A stretch of 64,000 nt of DNA from SAR202 cluster bacterium Io17-Chloro-G6 (GTDB lineage: Bacteria; Chloroflexota; Dehalococcoidia; UBA3495), in contig MUCT01000003.1 in NCBI GenBank assembly GCA_002816585.1, positions 1 through 64,000 on the forward strand, in the 5' to 3' direction. Made by a program: the position numbers and the translations under genes. Positions 1 to 8,835 of the stretch are shown piece after piece (the stretch's first letter is position 1; each line of letters opens with the position of its first letter). A model generated the notes under the pieces. That model was not told the DNA's origin and ran no database searches. It saw nothing but the letters and a program-made list of their open reading frames with translations.

Positions 1-1139
1 ACAAACATCGGCATGACTACGTGTATGTACTCGTCGGAGTCGGTGGGCTTAAAGACGCCGGGGCTGGAAGATGTGGTGGTCTCCAAGGCGACTTTGCCCT
101 TGTCCAAGACGGATAGCACATCCAGCAGATAGCGGCTGTTGAAAGCTATCTTGCCCTCTTCGCCTTCTATCTCGTCCAGGTCGACCAAGTCTTGGTTGTC
201 GCCCACTTCCTCAGACCGGGCGGAGATCTCCACCTTGGGCGGATCCAGGTCGGAAGCGGCCGGAATCAGGTGCATCCGAATAATGTTGCTGCCGTCCCTG
301 GCGAAGATCGACGCCGTTCGAGCGGCCCGGAGAATGGTGGGCAGGTCCATGACCGCCCTGGTGGTGTAGCTCTGGGGGATCAGTTGTTCGTAATTTGGGA
401 ATGTTCCCTGAAGCAATTGAGAGACAATCTCCACGGTGTCGCCACCGCGCACCCGGAACATCACCTGTCCCTTGGCCGGGGTCATTAGAATCTCCACCGG
501 CTCCTCTTGGTCGCCGATCAAACGGTTTAATTCGGACATGGTGCGGGCAGGGATGATCACGCTGATCTCTTCAGGCACTGGCTGAAGCAATTTGCCGAAA
601 TGCACCGCTAGGCGGAAGCCATCAGCCGCGGCCATGGTGAATTTGCTTTCATTGAGCTTGAGTTCGACTCCGGTCAACACCGGCCGAGACTCCTCGGTGG
701 CGGCGGCGAAGGCTACTCGGGCGATGGCCGATTTAACGACGACCGGATCTACCTGAGCGGCAATCCCGTCATCCACCGTCGGAATAGGCGGGAACTCCGA
801 GGCGTCGGTAATGTTAATATGGGCGTTGGAATTGCCGGAGGATATGTGCAGCAGCCCGGAACCCTGCTCCAACTCCAGGTCAATCTTTTCGTTGGGTAGG
901 GAGTTGACGAACTCTGTGAGCAGGCGGGCTGGAACTGTGATCGATCCTTCCTCTTCAATCATGGCCCCGACCCAGGTTGTGATGGCAATTTCCAGGTTGG
1001 TGGCCGACAACTTCAGCATCGACTGGTCAATGCTGAGGAGCACGTTTTGGGTCACCGGCAACGTGGCTCTGCTGGCCACTGCCCGGCCTACCACGGCCAG
1101 ACCACGACTGAGGTTTTCCTGCAAGCACGATATCTTCAT
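1..1139 (-). CDS. dnaN: DNA polymerase III beta subunit (sliding clamp), 3' end cut by window edge
   Basis: The minus strand encodes 379 codons starting MKISCLQENL at the ATG ending at 1139 and running off the window at base 1, where the frame reads VVMPMF, close to the usual end of beta clamps. The protein has the three repeated clamp domains (about 1-120, 125-245 and 250-379), with recognisable stretches such as VASRATLPVTQNVLL near residue 21 and IPARTMSELNRLI in the second domain. The clamp encircles DNA and tethers polymerases; the Pol IV gene at 29710 carries a clamp-binding motif. About 370 aa is normal, so at most a few residues are missing. The upstream AlaX gene is divergent. Recognition by sequence pattern is firm. 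Confidence 0.96.
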   Translation of the reverse strand, partial: MKISCLQENLSRGLAVVGRAVASRATLPVTQNVLLSIDQSMLKLSATNLEIAITTWVGAMIEEEGSITVPARLLTEFVNSLPNEKIDLELEQGSGLLHISSGNSNAHINITDASEFPPIPTVDDGIAAQVDPVVVKSAIARVAFAAATEESRPVLTGVELKLNESKFTMAAADGFRLAVHFGKLLQPVPEEISVIIPARTMSELNRLIGDQEEPVEILMTPAKGQVMFRVRGGDTVEIVSQLLQGTFPNYEQLIPQSYTTRAVMDLPTILRAARTASIFARDGSNIIRMHLIPAASDLDPPKVEISARSEEVGDNQDLVDLDEIEGEEGKIAFNSRYLLDVLSVLDKGKVALETTTSSSPGVFKPTDSDEYIHVVMPMF

Positions 1140-1237
1140 CTTCCGCCCATCAAGTAGTCTGTCCGTATTGTTGATTATGTGGCCCGATATGATTGGGTAG
1201 GCTTCTCCGCGGCAGCCTCCGCTTCTGAGGCACGGAT

Positions 1238-1266
1238 ATTATGTCATCGCGCCTGGGGAAAAACAA
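1238..1266 (-). promoter_or_regulatory. Candidate sigma70-type promoter for dnaN
   Basis: On the minus strand a TTGTTT -35 element (1261-1266) is followed after 17 bp by CATAAT (1238-1243). It lies about 100 bp upstream of the dnaN ATG. Assigned by hexamer match and spacing only. Confidence 0.4.
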
Positions 1267-1352
1267 CTATTTAGGCCTATTTATTGCCCTTTTTTGGAGG
1301 TGGCATTAGTCGGTTTTCGTGAAAGCATCCGAGGCTTGGGAGAAATCACGTC

Positions 1353-1361
1353 TGCTATAAT
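1353..1361 (+). promoter_or_regulatory. Extended -10 promoter upstream of alaX
   Basis: TGC followed directly by a perfect TATAAT gives an extended -10 element, which can work without a good -35. Transcription would begin near 1368, about 60 bases before the ATG at 1429. This argues against the longer reading frame that opens at a TTG at 1294, since that start would lie upstream of the promoter. Confidence 0.45.
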
Positions 1362-1428
1362 AGGCCCGCGCCAAATAAGAGCGATTTTACGCTGGTTCGC
1401 AGCCTTGATCTCTAGGTTGGAATTTCAG

Positions 1429-2139
1429 ATGACCGAATTACTTTTTCACTCGGAAAGCTACCTTAAGGAATTCGAAGCCACGGTGACCGATGTGGTGGAA
1501 GGCGGCGTAGTCTTGGACCGCACGGCTTTCTATGCCGGAGGCGGCGGCCAACCCACCGATTCTGGAACGCTAACCTCCGGGGAGATCGAATACCAAATCA
1601 CCGGCATAAAACGGGTCGACGGCCAGCTGGTGCATCAGATATCCGGAGAACTGCCGGCCGCCGGCACTACCATGGCCGGACGGATCGACTGGGAACGCCG
1701 GTACCTGCTGATGCGCACCCACTCGGCGCTCCATATCCTCTGCGGCGTGGTCTGGCGTGATTATGAGGCAAAGGTGACCGGCGGCGACATGAAGCCCGGT
1801 GAGGGACGGATGGACTTTGAATTCGAGAATTTTAGCGCGGAGTTCGTCGAGGAAATGGAAGCCAAGATCAACGCCGAGGTAGCTGCTGAGCGTGACATCA
1901 CCATCAACACGCTAAACCGGGAAGAAGCGGATCAGGTACCCGACCTAATCCGCACCAAGATCAACCTGTTGCCACCCAATATTCAGGAGATCCGCACCAT
2001 CGACATTCATGGGCTGGACCTGCAGGCCGACGGCGGGACGCACGTGGCCAATACCCGGGAAGTCGGGGTGATCAGGGTGGTCGGCCATGAGAGCAAAGGC
2101 CGAATAAACAAGCGTATCCGGATCGCGCTTGAAGGTTAG
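1429..2139 (+). CDS. alaX: Alanyl-tRNA editing protein, AlaX family
   Basis: A 236-aa stand-alone homologue of the AlaRS editing domain, which hydrolyses mischarged Ser- or Gly-tRNA(Ala). Visible hallmarks are GGGGQPTD (residues 37-44), the HSALH zinc/catalytic motif (H98, H102) and GGTHV (H205) in the C-terminal part. The Cys that often lies four residues before this last His is Asp201 here (ADGGTH), so one zinc ligand of the canonical site is replaced. The start at 1429 gives MTELLFHSES, matching the family; the frame stays open upstream to a TTG at 1294, but the -10 element at 1356-1361 lies inside that extension. It is divergent from dnaN. Family assignment is firm; amino-acid specificity cannot be read. 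Confidence 0.9.
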   Translation: MTELLFHSESYLKEFEATVTDVVEGGVVLDRTAFYAGGGGQPTDSGTLTSGEIEYQITGIKRVDGQLVHQISGELPAAGTTMAGRIDWERRYLLMRTHSALHILCGVVWRDYEAKVTGGDMKPGEGRMDFEFENFSAEFVEEMEAKINAEVAAERDITINTLNREEADQVPDLIRTKINLLPPNIQEIRTIDIHGLDLQADGGTHVANTREVGVIRVVGHESKGRINKRIRIALEG

Positions 2140-2223
2140 CCACGGCTCTTTTCTATCGGAATCTAGAAGACGCCGGGCCGATAATTCCTGCCCCGCAATT
2201 TCGCTCCGGAGGCGCATCGCCCC

Positions 2224-4299
2224 ATGCCCAATAGTCCGGCGTCCCAAAACCGGGCGTCTGCCAACACCGCACCCCGCAGAGTGGTTGGAATCGACGTGGG
2301 CGGGACCTTCACCGATATCGCCGTACTGGAAGACGGTAAGCTAACCGTTCACAAGCTTCCCTCAACACCAGCCGACCCGTCTCAGGGCATCCTTCAAGGA
2401 GTTAAAGAAACGGGCGTTACCTCCGCTGAGTTCGTCCATGGTTCGACGGTGGCCACCAACGCCTTATTGGAGGGCAAGGGCGCCCGGACTGCCTTAGTCA
2501 CCACCATGGGCTTTGAGGACGTCCTTGAGATCGGCCGTCAGAGCCGGCCCGAACTCTACAACTTGGAGATGGACCGGGCGCCGGCCCTGGCCCCGTGGGA
2601 GTTGCGCTTCGGGCTGCCGGAGCGGGTCGACCATACCGGCGCCATCATTGAGGACCTAACCCCCGAGGCGATCCAGACCCTGATCGGACTGTTGGAAGAG
2701 GAAAAACCGGAAGCGGTCGCCGTCTCCTTCTTGTTCTCCTTCCTTAACACAGTTCATGAAGAGATGGTCCTAAGCGCACTGCGTAAGATGAAAGACCCGC
2801 CCTATATCTCGCTTTCGTCCCGGGTATTGCCTGAGTTCAGGGAATACGAGCGGGCCAGCACCGTGGTGGTGAACGCCTACGTGGGCCAGGTGATGAGCAA
2901 ATACCTGGGAGAGCTTGAAGGGCCTTTGGGCAACGGATTGCGGATCATGCAGTCTTCTGGTGGGAGCATCACGGTCGGATTGGCGTCCGAGCAGCCAGTG
3001 CGCACGATCCTAAGCGGCCCGGCTGGTGGCGTGGTTGGCGCCTTCTATTCGGCCATGCAGGCCGGATATCCGGACATCATTACCCTGGACATGGGCGGCA
3101 CATCAACCGATGTCTCGCTATGCCCCGCACAGATCAAGGAAACTATCGGCGCCAAAGTGGGCGGCTACCCCATCGGCGTTCCCATGATTGACATCCACAC
3201 GGTGGGGGCCGGCGGCGGCTCCATCGCCCGGCTGGACACCGGAGGCGCCTTGGTGGTCGGCCCGGAGTCAGCGGGGGCGGACCCAGGCCCAGCCTGTTAC
3301 GGAAAGGGAGACCAGTTAACGGTCACCGATGCCAATCTTCTATTGGGCCGATTATTGCCCGACCGGTTCCTGGGCGGACGAATGTCATTGGACCGGAAAC
3401 GGGTCGAAGGGCTGATGGAAAAACTAGCCGGCCAGATAAACGCCGACGCCCGGCAGACAGCCTTGGGCATCAACAGGGTGGTTAACGCGAACATGGAGCG
3501 GGCCATTCGGACCATCTCCTTGGAGCGGGGCTACGATCCGAGGTTGTTCACCCTGGTGCCCTTCGGCGGCGCCGGACCGATGCACGCCTGTGAGCTGGCT
3601 CAAGAGTTGGGGATACCCAGGGTTTTGGTGCCGTCGCGCCCCGGCATACTCTCCGCGCTGGGCGTGGCCATTGCCGACATCGTCAAGGACTACTCGCGCA
3701 CCGTCATGCTCCGGGGAGCCGACTTGGACCGCGCCCGGATAGACGAGGAGTTCGACGGCATGGAGGCTTTAGCCAGGACAGAGATGGCTGGCGAAGGTCT
3801 GTCGGTAGACAGGATGGTGGCCCGCCGTTTCCTGGACGTCCGGTACGTGGGCCAGTCCTTTGAACTGACGGTTGACTATCCCTCTCAAAAGACCGGATCT
3901 CGAAGCGCCAGAGCCCGCGACGCCAAGACCGATCTGGCCAAGGTCATCGGCGACAGATTTTACAAGGCCCACCTGCGAAGGTTCGGGTACGCGGACAAGA
4001 CCGAGCCGGTGGAGGTGGTGAACTTGCGGCTCAAGTTAGAGTTGGCGATGGACAAGCCTCTGGTAGAACCCCAGAGCCCCGGCAGCGCCGACCCGGCCCC
4101 GGCTCTGATCGGCGAATCAGAGGTCGTTTTCCAGCAGGGCGCAATGAATTCTCCGTTGTACCAAAGGGAGCAGTTGACCTGCGGCAATCGTCTCTCGGGA
4201 CCGGCGCTGGTCATCCAGATGGACGCCACCACTGTCCTGCCTCCGGGTTGGGGCGGGGTGGTGGACCCCTTCGGCAACCTGCTGCTAGAGCCGGAATAA
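2224..4299 (+). CDS. hyuA: Hydantoinase/oxoprolinase family protein, HyuA-type subunit
   Basis: A 691-aa ATP-dependent amidohydrolase subunit of the N-methylhydantoinase A/5-oxoprolinase family, which opens cyclic amides such as hydantoins or 5-oxoproline with ATP hydrolysis. The actin-like nucleotide fold shows DVGGTFTD at residues 24-31 and a second phosphate loop, LDMGGTSTDV, near residue 290. The length is normal. GGAGG at 2208-2212 precedes the ATG by 11 bases. The partner HyuB is at 5836 on the same strand, separated by three unrelated small genes, where the two are often adjacent. The substrate is unknown; hydantoins, 5-oxoproline and acetone-type carboxylation are all possible for this family. 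Confidence 0.92.
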   Translation: MPNSPASQNRASANTAPRRVVGIDVGGTFTDIAVLEDGKLTVHKLPSTPADPSQGILQGVKETGVTSAEFVHGSTVATNALLEGKGARTALVTTMGFEDVLEIGRQSRPELYNLEMDRAPALAPWELRFGLPERVDHTGAIIEDLTPEAIQTLIGLLEEEKPEAVAVSFLFSFLNTVHEEMVLSALRKMKDPPYISLSSRVLPEFREYERASTVVVNAYVGQVMSKYLGELEGPLGNGLRIMQSSGGSITVGLASEQPVRTILSGPAGGVVGAFYSAMQAGYPDIITLDMGGTSTDVSLCPAQIKETIGAKVGGYPIGVPMIDIHTVGAGGGSIARLDTGGALVVGPESAGADPGPACYGKGDQLTVTDANLLLGRLLPDRFLGGRMSLDRKRVEGLMEKLAGQINADARQTALGINRVVNANMERAIRTISLERGYDPRLFTLVPFGGAGPMHACELAQELGIPRVLVPSRPGILSALGVAIADIVKDYSRTVMLRGADLDRARIDEEFDGMEALARTEMAGEGLSVDRMVARRFLDVRYVGQSFELTVDYPSQKTGSRSARARDAKTDLAKVIGDRFYKAHLRRFGYADKTEPVEVVNLRLKLELAMDKPLVEPQSPGSADPAPALIGESEVVFQQGAMNSPLYQREQLTCGNRLSGPALVIQMDATTVLPPGWGGVVDPFGNLLLEPE

Positions 4300-4342
4300 C
4301 CGGGTTGCGCCCCAGTCATATCTTCTTCCAACCGTATAGTCC

Positions 4343-4573
4343 TTGAAAACAACGAGGTACTTCGAGGAACAGGTTTTGCGGAAACGCCCCTACATCAACC
4401 GAGAATGGTGTGAACTTGCGCTAACCCAGCCAGCCCGAGTCGAGGTCCAAAGCGACGGGCGAATCCGGTATTGGGCCTATATAATGGAACTTGGCAGACA
4501 TTTACGAGTGGTAACATTGGAGGACGGCGAGACTGTACACAATGCATTTCCAGATAGGGATTTCGCCGCCTGA
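4343..4573 (+). CDS. Small DUF4258-like protein, possible toxin partner
   Basis: A 76-aa protein starting MKTTRYFEEQVLRKRPYI with a TTG start. Its pattern (Arg/Trp-rich N-terminus, RIRYWAYI, LRVVTLEDGETVHNAFPDR) matches a family of small cytosolic proteins that resemble DUF4258. The next gene begins 5 bases after its stop and encodes a DUF2283 protein; this pairing recurs in cyanobacteria and Chloroflexota and looks like a toxin-antitoxin module. The toxin role is inference from gene pairing and size, not from a catalytic motif. The pair sits between hyuA and hyuB. Confidence 0.65.
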   Translation: MKTTRYFEEQVLRKRPYINREWCELALTQPARVEVQSDGRIRYWAYIMELGRHLRVVTLEDGETVHNAFPDRDFAA

Positions 4574-4578
4574 TCACC

Positions 4579-4875
4579 ATGAAATTTCACTACTACCCTG
4601 AAACTGATTCTTTGTATATCGAATTGACCGGGCGCGATAGCGTTGACTCGCAAGAGGCGTCGCCTGGCGTCGTATTGGACTATGACTCGGACGGGGTTTT
4701 GGTAGGAATAGACATTGACCGCGCCAGTTCAATTACAGATGTGAGCGGTCTGGAAGGTACTGAGAAGGGCGAATCTTCGGCTCCCAAAGTAGGGAATGCT
4801 CCAAAATCCGCGGAGGTCCCGCATCTAGCCCTAAGATTGCTTAAATCAATTTTTGGCCGGTCCGCAGCGCACTAA
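4579..4875 (+). CDS. DUF2283 domain protein, possible antitoxin partner
   Basis: A 98-aa protein whose first 55 residues (MKFHYYPETDSLYIEL, then VVLDYDSDGVLVGIDIDRAS) are a typical DUF2283 domain, a small beta-rich fold. It follows the DUF4258-like gene by 5 bases, so the two are co-translated. Typical DUF2283 proteins are about 60-75 aa; this one has an extra hydrophilic tail ending in a basic, hydrophobic stretch (LALRLLKSIFGRS). A role as antitoxin or immunity partner is inferred from the pairing only. Confidence 0.75.
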   Translation: MKFHYYPETDSLYIELTGRDSVDSQEASPGVVLDYDSDGVLVGIDIDRASSITDVSGLEGTEKGESSAPKVGNAPKSAEVPHLALRLLKSIFGRSAAH

Positions 4876-4968
4876 TGCTGTTCGTCTGGTCTCCCAGGAC
4901 CATTGAATTCATATCTACACCAAACTCAATCTCCCGGAACCGGTCCGGAATTGTTTTCATGAGGACAT

Positions 4969-5799
4969 ATGTCAACCGGCGCGATCAATCCGAGTAACCA
5001 CAGTCCTTTAACAATACTATCCATATTCGCCCACCCTGACGACGAAGCCTTCGGTTCTGGGGGGACTCTGGCCGGCTTGGTGCGGAAGGGTCACAGATTA
5101 ACCATGGTCTGCGCCACCAATGGCGACGTTGGGGAAATAAGCGACCCCGCCCTGGCCACCCCGGAGAACCTTTGGGAGGTGAGGCAGGGGGAGTTGCGCC
5201 GGGCCATGGCGGTGACCGGAATTTCCGATGTCCGCTTCCTTGGCTACCGGGACTCGGGGATGCCGGGGACGCCGGATAACGAGAACCCCTTAAGCCTGTT
5301 TCAGGCTGAACCGGCCAAGGTCGAAGGGCAGATTGCGGCCCTGTTGGAGGAACTGTCTCCCGATATAGTTTTCACCCACGACCCTACCGGCGGCTATGGC
5401 CACCCAGACCACATCGCGGTGTACCAGCACACCACTTCGGTGATCGAATCGATGACTGGCAAACGTCCCTACCTGTATTACGTGTGCTTTCCTCGCGGCA
5501 ATTTCCGGACGCTCTGGCAGGAAATGGTCGATGCGGACATCACTCCTCCCTTTGCCGCAGAGTTGCTGGACTCCATCGGTTCCCCCGACGAATATGTGAC
5601 CACGATAAAAGACGTTTCAGCTTACGTGGACATCAAGCAGGAATCCCTGCGTTGTCACCAGACCCAATTGGATCCTAACGGCCCCTTCGGGAAAATTGCT
5701 CCCGAAGTCATGACCGGTTGGATGAGCACCGAGTATTTCTATCTGAATAGACCGGGCGGCGACGACACCCAGGTGGACATCCTGGCGGACCTTATCTAG
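4969..5799 (+). CDS. PIG-L/LmbE family zinc deacetylase
   Basis: A 276-aa protein of the PIG-L N-acetylglucosamine deacetylase family. The zinc and catalytic motif AHPDDE occupies residues 21-26 (H22, D24, D25) and the second zinc ligand lies in GHPDH (H145, H148). Relatives include MshB and BshB (mycothiol and bacillithiol synthesis), antibiotic deacetylases and amidases of N-acyl substrates. No other thiol-cofactor gene is nearby, so the substrate is open. The ATG at 4969 gives the N-terminus about 20 residues before the catalytic motif, as usual. It lies between the DUF4258/DUF2283 pair and hyuB. Confidence 0.9.
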   Translation: MSTGAINPSNHSPLTILSIFAHPDDEAFGSGGTLAGLVRKGHRLTMVCATNGDVGEISDPALATPENLWEVRQGELRRAMAVTGISDVRFLGYRDSGMPGTPDNENPLSLFQAEPAKVEGQIAALLEELSPDIVFTHDPTGGYGHPDHIAVYQHTTSVIESMTGKRPYLYYVCFPRGNFRTLWQEMVDADITPPFAAELLDSIGSPDEYVTTIKDVSAYVDIKQESLRCHQTQLDPNGPFGKIAPEVMTGWMSTEYFYLNRPGGDDTQVDILADLI

Positions 5800-5835
5800 A
5801 ACGGCCATAGCTGGTCAATATTACCGAGGTAGCAG

Positions 5836-7434
5836 ATGCCGGTCGACCCCATCAGCCTGCAAGTTTTCAAGAGCATGTTTGAATCGGTGGCCGAAGAAAT
5901 GGGTGTGGCCCTGCAGCGGACCGCCTATTCGCCCAACATCAAGGAACGCCGGGATTTCTCCTGCGCGGTGTTTGATCCCGAAGGCAACATGGTGGCTCAG
6001 GCGGCCGATATTCCGGTCCATTTGGGAGCTATGCCCGCGTCGGTCCAGGCCGCTTTGCAGGTGTTTCCCGGTTCATTAAATCCCGGGGATATAGTCATTC
6101 TCAACGACCCCTACTTGGGTGGCACCCACCTTCCAGACATCACCATGGTCGCTCCGGTCTACGCCGATGTGGACGGAACGAAACAACTGGCCGGATTTGT
6201 GGCCAACCGGGGCCACCACGCCGACGTTGGCGGCATGACCCCCGGCTCACTTCCGCTATCCACCGAGTTGTACCAGGAAGGGACAATTATTCCGCCCATC
6301 AAGCTGGCCCGGCGGGGCCGGATGAACCAGGAGATCATCCTATTGATCTGCCGGAACTCGCGGACTCCCGACGAACGGAAGGGAGACCTGGCGGCCCAGA
6401 CCGCCGCCATCAAGGTCGGCGAGCAGCGGATGCGGGAAGTCACCGAGCGCTACGGCCTCCACGACACCTTGGAGCATATGGCAGCTCTGCTGGATTACTC
6501 GGAGCGGGTGACCCGGAGGGCCATCAGCCAGATTCCAGACGGCCGCTACGAATTGCTGGATTACATGGACGACGACGGCCTGACCCAGGAACTGGTGCCA
6601 ATCGCCGTGGCCATCACCGTTTCCGGGGATGAGATGGACATCGATTTCACGGGCACCTCGCCCCAGCGGCCCGGATGTATCAACGCCCCCGTGGCGGTCA
6701 CAACCTCGGCCTGCTTGTATGTGGTTCGCTGTCTCCTGGACGAACAAGCCCCGGCCAACCAGGGCTGCCTGCGCCCACTGAAGATAACCGCTCCCAAAGG
6801 CAGCTTGGTCAACCCAGACCCCCAGCACGGCGTCGCCGCCGGCAATGTGGAAACCTCACAACGGATTACCGATGTCCTGCTCGGAGCCCTGGCCCAGGCT
6901 CTTCCTCATGTCATCCCGGCGGCAAGTCAGGGCACCATGAACAACATGATCATCGGCGGTCACGACCCAGTCCGCAATAAGCCCTTCGTCTATTACGAGA
7001 CCATTGCGGGCGGCATGGGCGCCAGGCCGGACAAGGACGGCATCTCTGCGATCCACACTCATATGACGAACACCATGAACACCCCGGTGGAGGCCATGGA
7101 GTTTGCTTTTCCGCTTCGGCTCAAACGGTACGCCGTGCGGCGCGGTTCAGGCGGAGACGGAAAGTTCAAAGGGGGCGATGGTGTGATTCGGGAGGTTGAA
7201 TTCCTCTCTCCCGCCAGAGTCACCCTGATGTCGGAGCGGCGCAAAATGCCGCCGCCCGGATATCACGGCGGGCACCACGGTGCACCCGGCGAAAACCTGT
7301 TGCTGCGGGGCGGATACGAGGAAATAAAACTGGCTGGCAAGGAATTAGTCGACGTTGAAGCAGGAGACGTGATCAGCATGCGGACTCCCGGCGCCGGCGG
7401 CTGGGGCAAGCCCGAAGAACAACAGCCATCTTAG
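5836..7434 (+). CDS. hyuB: Hydantoinase/oxoprolinase family protein, HyuB-type subunit
   Basis: A 532-aa protein of the N-methylhydantoinase B/oxoprolinase B family, the partner of HyuA at 2224. Family stretches include VAEEMGVALQRTAYSPNIKERRD near the N-terminus, NDPYLGGTHLPDI around residue 90, GHHADVGGMTPGS around 130 and a Gly-rich C-terminus (RTPGAGGWG). AGGTAGCAG lies just before the ATG. Its TAG stop overlaps the GTG start of the next gene by one base. It should act with HyuA in ATP-dependent opening of a cyclic amide or a related carboxylation. Confidence 0.93.
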   Translation: MPVDPISLQVFKSMFESVAEEMGVALQRTAYSPNIKERRDFSCAVFDPEGNMVAQAADIPVHLGAMPASVQAALQVFPGSLNPGDIVILNDPYLGGTHLPDITMVAPVYADVDGTKQLAGFVANRGHHADVGGMTPGSLPLSTELYQEGTIIPPIKLARRGRMNQEIILLICRNSRTPDERKGDLAAQTAAIKVGEQRMREVTERYGLHDTLEHMAALLDYSERVTRRAISQIPDGRYELLDYMDDDGLTQELVPIAVAITVSGDEMDIDFTGTSPQRPGCINAPVAVTTSACLYVVRCLLDEQAPANQGCLRPLKITAPKGSLVNPDPQHGVAAGNVETSQRITDVLLGALAQALPHVIPAASQGTMNNMIIGGHDPVRNKPFVYYETIAGGMGARPDKDGISAIHTHMTNTMNTPVEAMEFAFPLRLKRYAVRRGSGGDGKFKGGDGVIREVEFLSPARVTLMSERRKMPPPGYHGGHHGAPGENLLLRGGYEEIKLAGKELVDVEAGDVISMRTPGAGGWGKPEEQQPS

Positions 7435-7958
7435 TGGGTCCTCGACGCCTGAGGATATCCAGCATTAAACTCAGTCGGTTGGTCTCCGTGGCGTTCTTGT
7501 GGCTCTGCGCCGTCTTGTTGGCAGCCTGTTCCAGCGGCCCGACACCGCCCCGTGACCTGCTACTGGGGCCAGAGGACTTCCCCGGCCAAGTGGTCTCCGA
7601 AACCGGCCGGGAAACCGGCGAGACTTCGCTCGATGAACCTGCGGTACAGGTGGAGTTGAGCGCCCCAGACTTCATCCTTCTCGAGAGTTTGATACTATTT
7701 GAGACCGAAAACTTAGCCCGTACAATCCTGTCCGGGATCAAGTAGGACCAGATCGCCCAAGGTGTGACGGCCCTGCCGGTGGAGGGGTTTGAAGATAACA
7801 CTGGGGTCATCCTCGACCAACTGCGGGGAGACGATGCATCGACTCTGTTCTTCGTTCAGGGACGGGCCCTCGTGCGTATCACGCTGACCGGGGCAGGACG
7901 GGCCAAATCGGTGTGGGAGTTTGCCGCATTCGCCCGCGAAAAATCACGAAAACAATAA
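7434..7958 (+). pseudogene. Putative lipoprotein gene interrupted by an in-frame TAG
   Basis: The GTG at 7434 opens a 103-codon frame with a clear lipoprotein signal: basic N-terminus (RRLRISSIKLSR), hydrophobic core, and LLAAC with C32 as the lipidated residue. The frame meets TAG at 7743-7745 but continues open and protein-like in the same phase for 70 more codons (FFVQGRALVRITLTG, WEFAAFAREKSRKQ) to TAA at 7956-7958. The whole would be a 174-aa surface lipoprotein. The amber codon may be a point mutation (for example from CAG), a sequence error, or the true end. It is translationally coupled to hyuB, and no family is recognised. Confidence 0.6.
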
Positions 7959-8135
7959 ACTGTGGACGAGTCGCGCTCAGTCGAGTAAAATAGGGCCGGT
8001 TGCAGTGAAGCGGCATTAGCTAACCCATAGATGCCAATCTGCCCAAGATGCCGTATGATTGCGCTGCAAAATCGCCGGGTTGGGGCCGGACCTTGAGCCG
8101 CCATCTAGCCGGGCCAAGAACGAGAGGAGATTGTC

Positions 8136-8336
8136 ATGGTTAAATTCGCACGTTGCAACGCTCTACTGTCTCTAGCCGTCGGCACCGATGGGAGGGGCTG
8201 CCGTTACGTCGCCAAAGGTGAGTCGGAAAGCGACGTTGTAAAGGATATGGGTGAGCATCTAACGGCAGTCCATCAAGTGGGACCCGGGGAAATGTCGGAG
8301 AACATCTTGGCCGCCACCAAGACCAACCGGGGCTAG
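8136..8336 (+). CDS. Small DUF1059-like protein
   Basis: A 66-aa protein with the DUF1059 pattern: an aromatic-valine-alanine-lysine-gly stretch (YVAKGESESDVV) followed by an amphipathic helix ending in EHLTAVH. Such proteins are small, cytosolic and of unknown function. GAGGAG lies a few bases before the ATG. The family usually has two or three N-terminal Cys; here C7 and C22 are present. It is a single-gene unit followed by a strong terminator at 8381. Confidence 0.65.
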   Translation: MVKFARCNALLSLAVGTDGRGCRYVAKGESESDVVKDMGEHLTAVHQVGPGEMSENILAATKTNRG

Positions 8337-8380
8337 AACAACAACTCCAGACCGGCCAATGCCAATCGGCACCGCAAACA

Positions 8381-8413
8381 AGAAATAGCCCAGGCGACGC
8401 CTGGGCTATTTCT
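8381..8413. terminator. Bidirectional hairpin terminator
   Basis: A perfect 16-bp inverted repeat with a single-base centre. The outer part is A/T-rich on both sides (AGAAAT...ATTTCT), so it can end transcription from the DUF1059 gene on the plus strand and from the convergent cupin gene on the minus strand. Confidence 0.8.
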
Positions 8414-8436
8414 ATTCCTCAGAGTAGTGTAAACGG

Positions 8437-8787
8437 CTAGACGAAAACCCGTTCGGGCGTCGTTGTTGGGTAGATGGCCAGCACCCTCGCTGGTTTCTCC
8501 GATTGGTTGGTGATGGTGTGCTCAACCCCAGCCGGCGCCAGCAACAGGTCGCCCGGGCCCAGGATACGGGTCTCGTTTTCGAGCACCGCCTCGATGTTCC
8601 CTTCCACCACCAAAGTGGCTTCTTCGTAGTGAGGGTGGATGTGGAGGGCCAAGCCGGCGCCGGGGTCGATCCCGGCATCGACCACCGTCAAATTATCACC
8701 GTCGTTGTCTTTTCCCACCAACGTATTCGATTGAGTTCCTGAGGTGGAGCTGCCGCCCTGAGCCTCGCCTTTCATCACAAATGGCAT
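8437..8787 (-). CDS. Cupin domain protein
   Basis: A 116-aa single-domain cupin (double-stranded beta-helix). Metal-binding motif 1 reads H49-I-H51-P-H53 followed by E55/E56, and motif 2 is PAGVEHTI near residue 87, so both metal-ligand motifs are intact. Such small cupins may be oxygenases, isomerases or ligand sensors; no substrate is evident. It follows the Lin0512-family gene by 48 bases on the same strand, so the two are probably co-transcribed. Confidence 0.85.
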   Translation of the reverse strand: MPFVMKGEAQGGSSTSGTQSNTLVGKDNDGDNLTVVDAGIDPGAGLALHIHPHYEEATLVVEGNIEAVLENETRILGPGDLLLAPAGVEHTITNQSEKPARVLAIYPTTTPERVFV

Positions 8788-8835
8788 TCTATCCCCTATC
8801 TAGCGGAATCGAGGAAGCTTCCTGCGGATTGTTCG

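Noticed and set aside
1294..1428. N-terminal extension of the AlaX frame to a TTG at 1294
   Set aside because: A TATAAT extended -10 element lies inside it at 1356-1361, and the extra residues have no family pattern.
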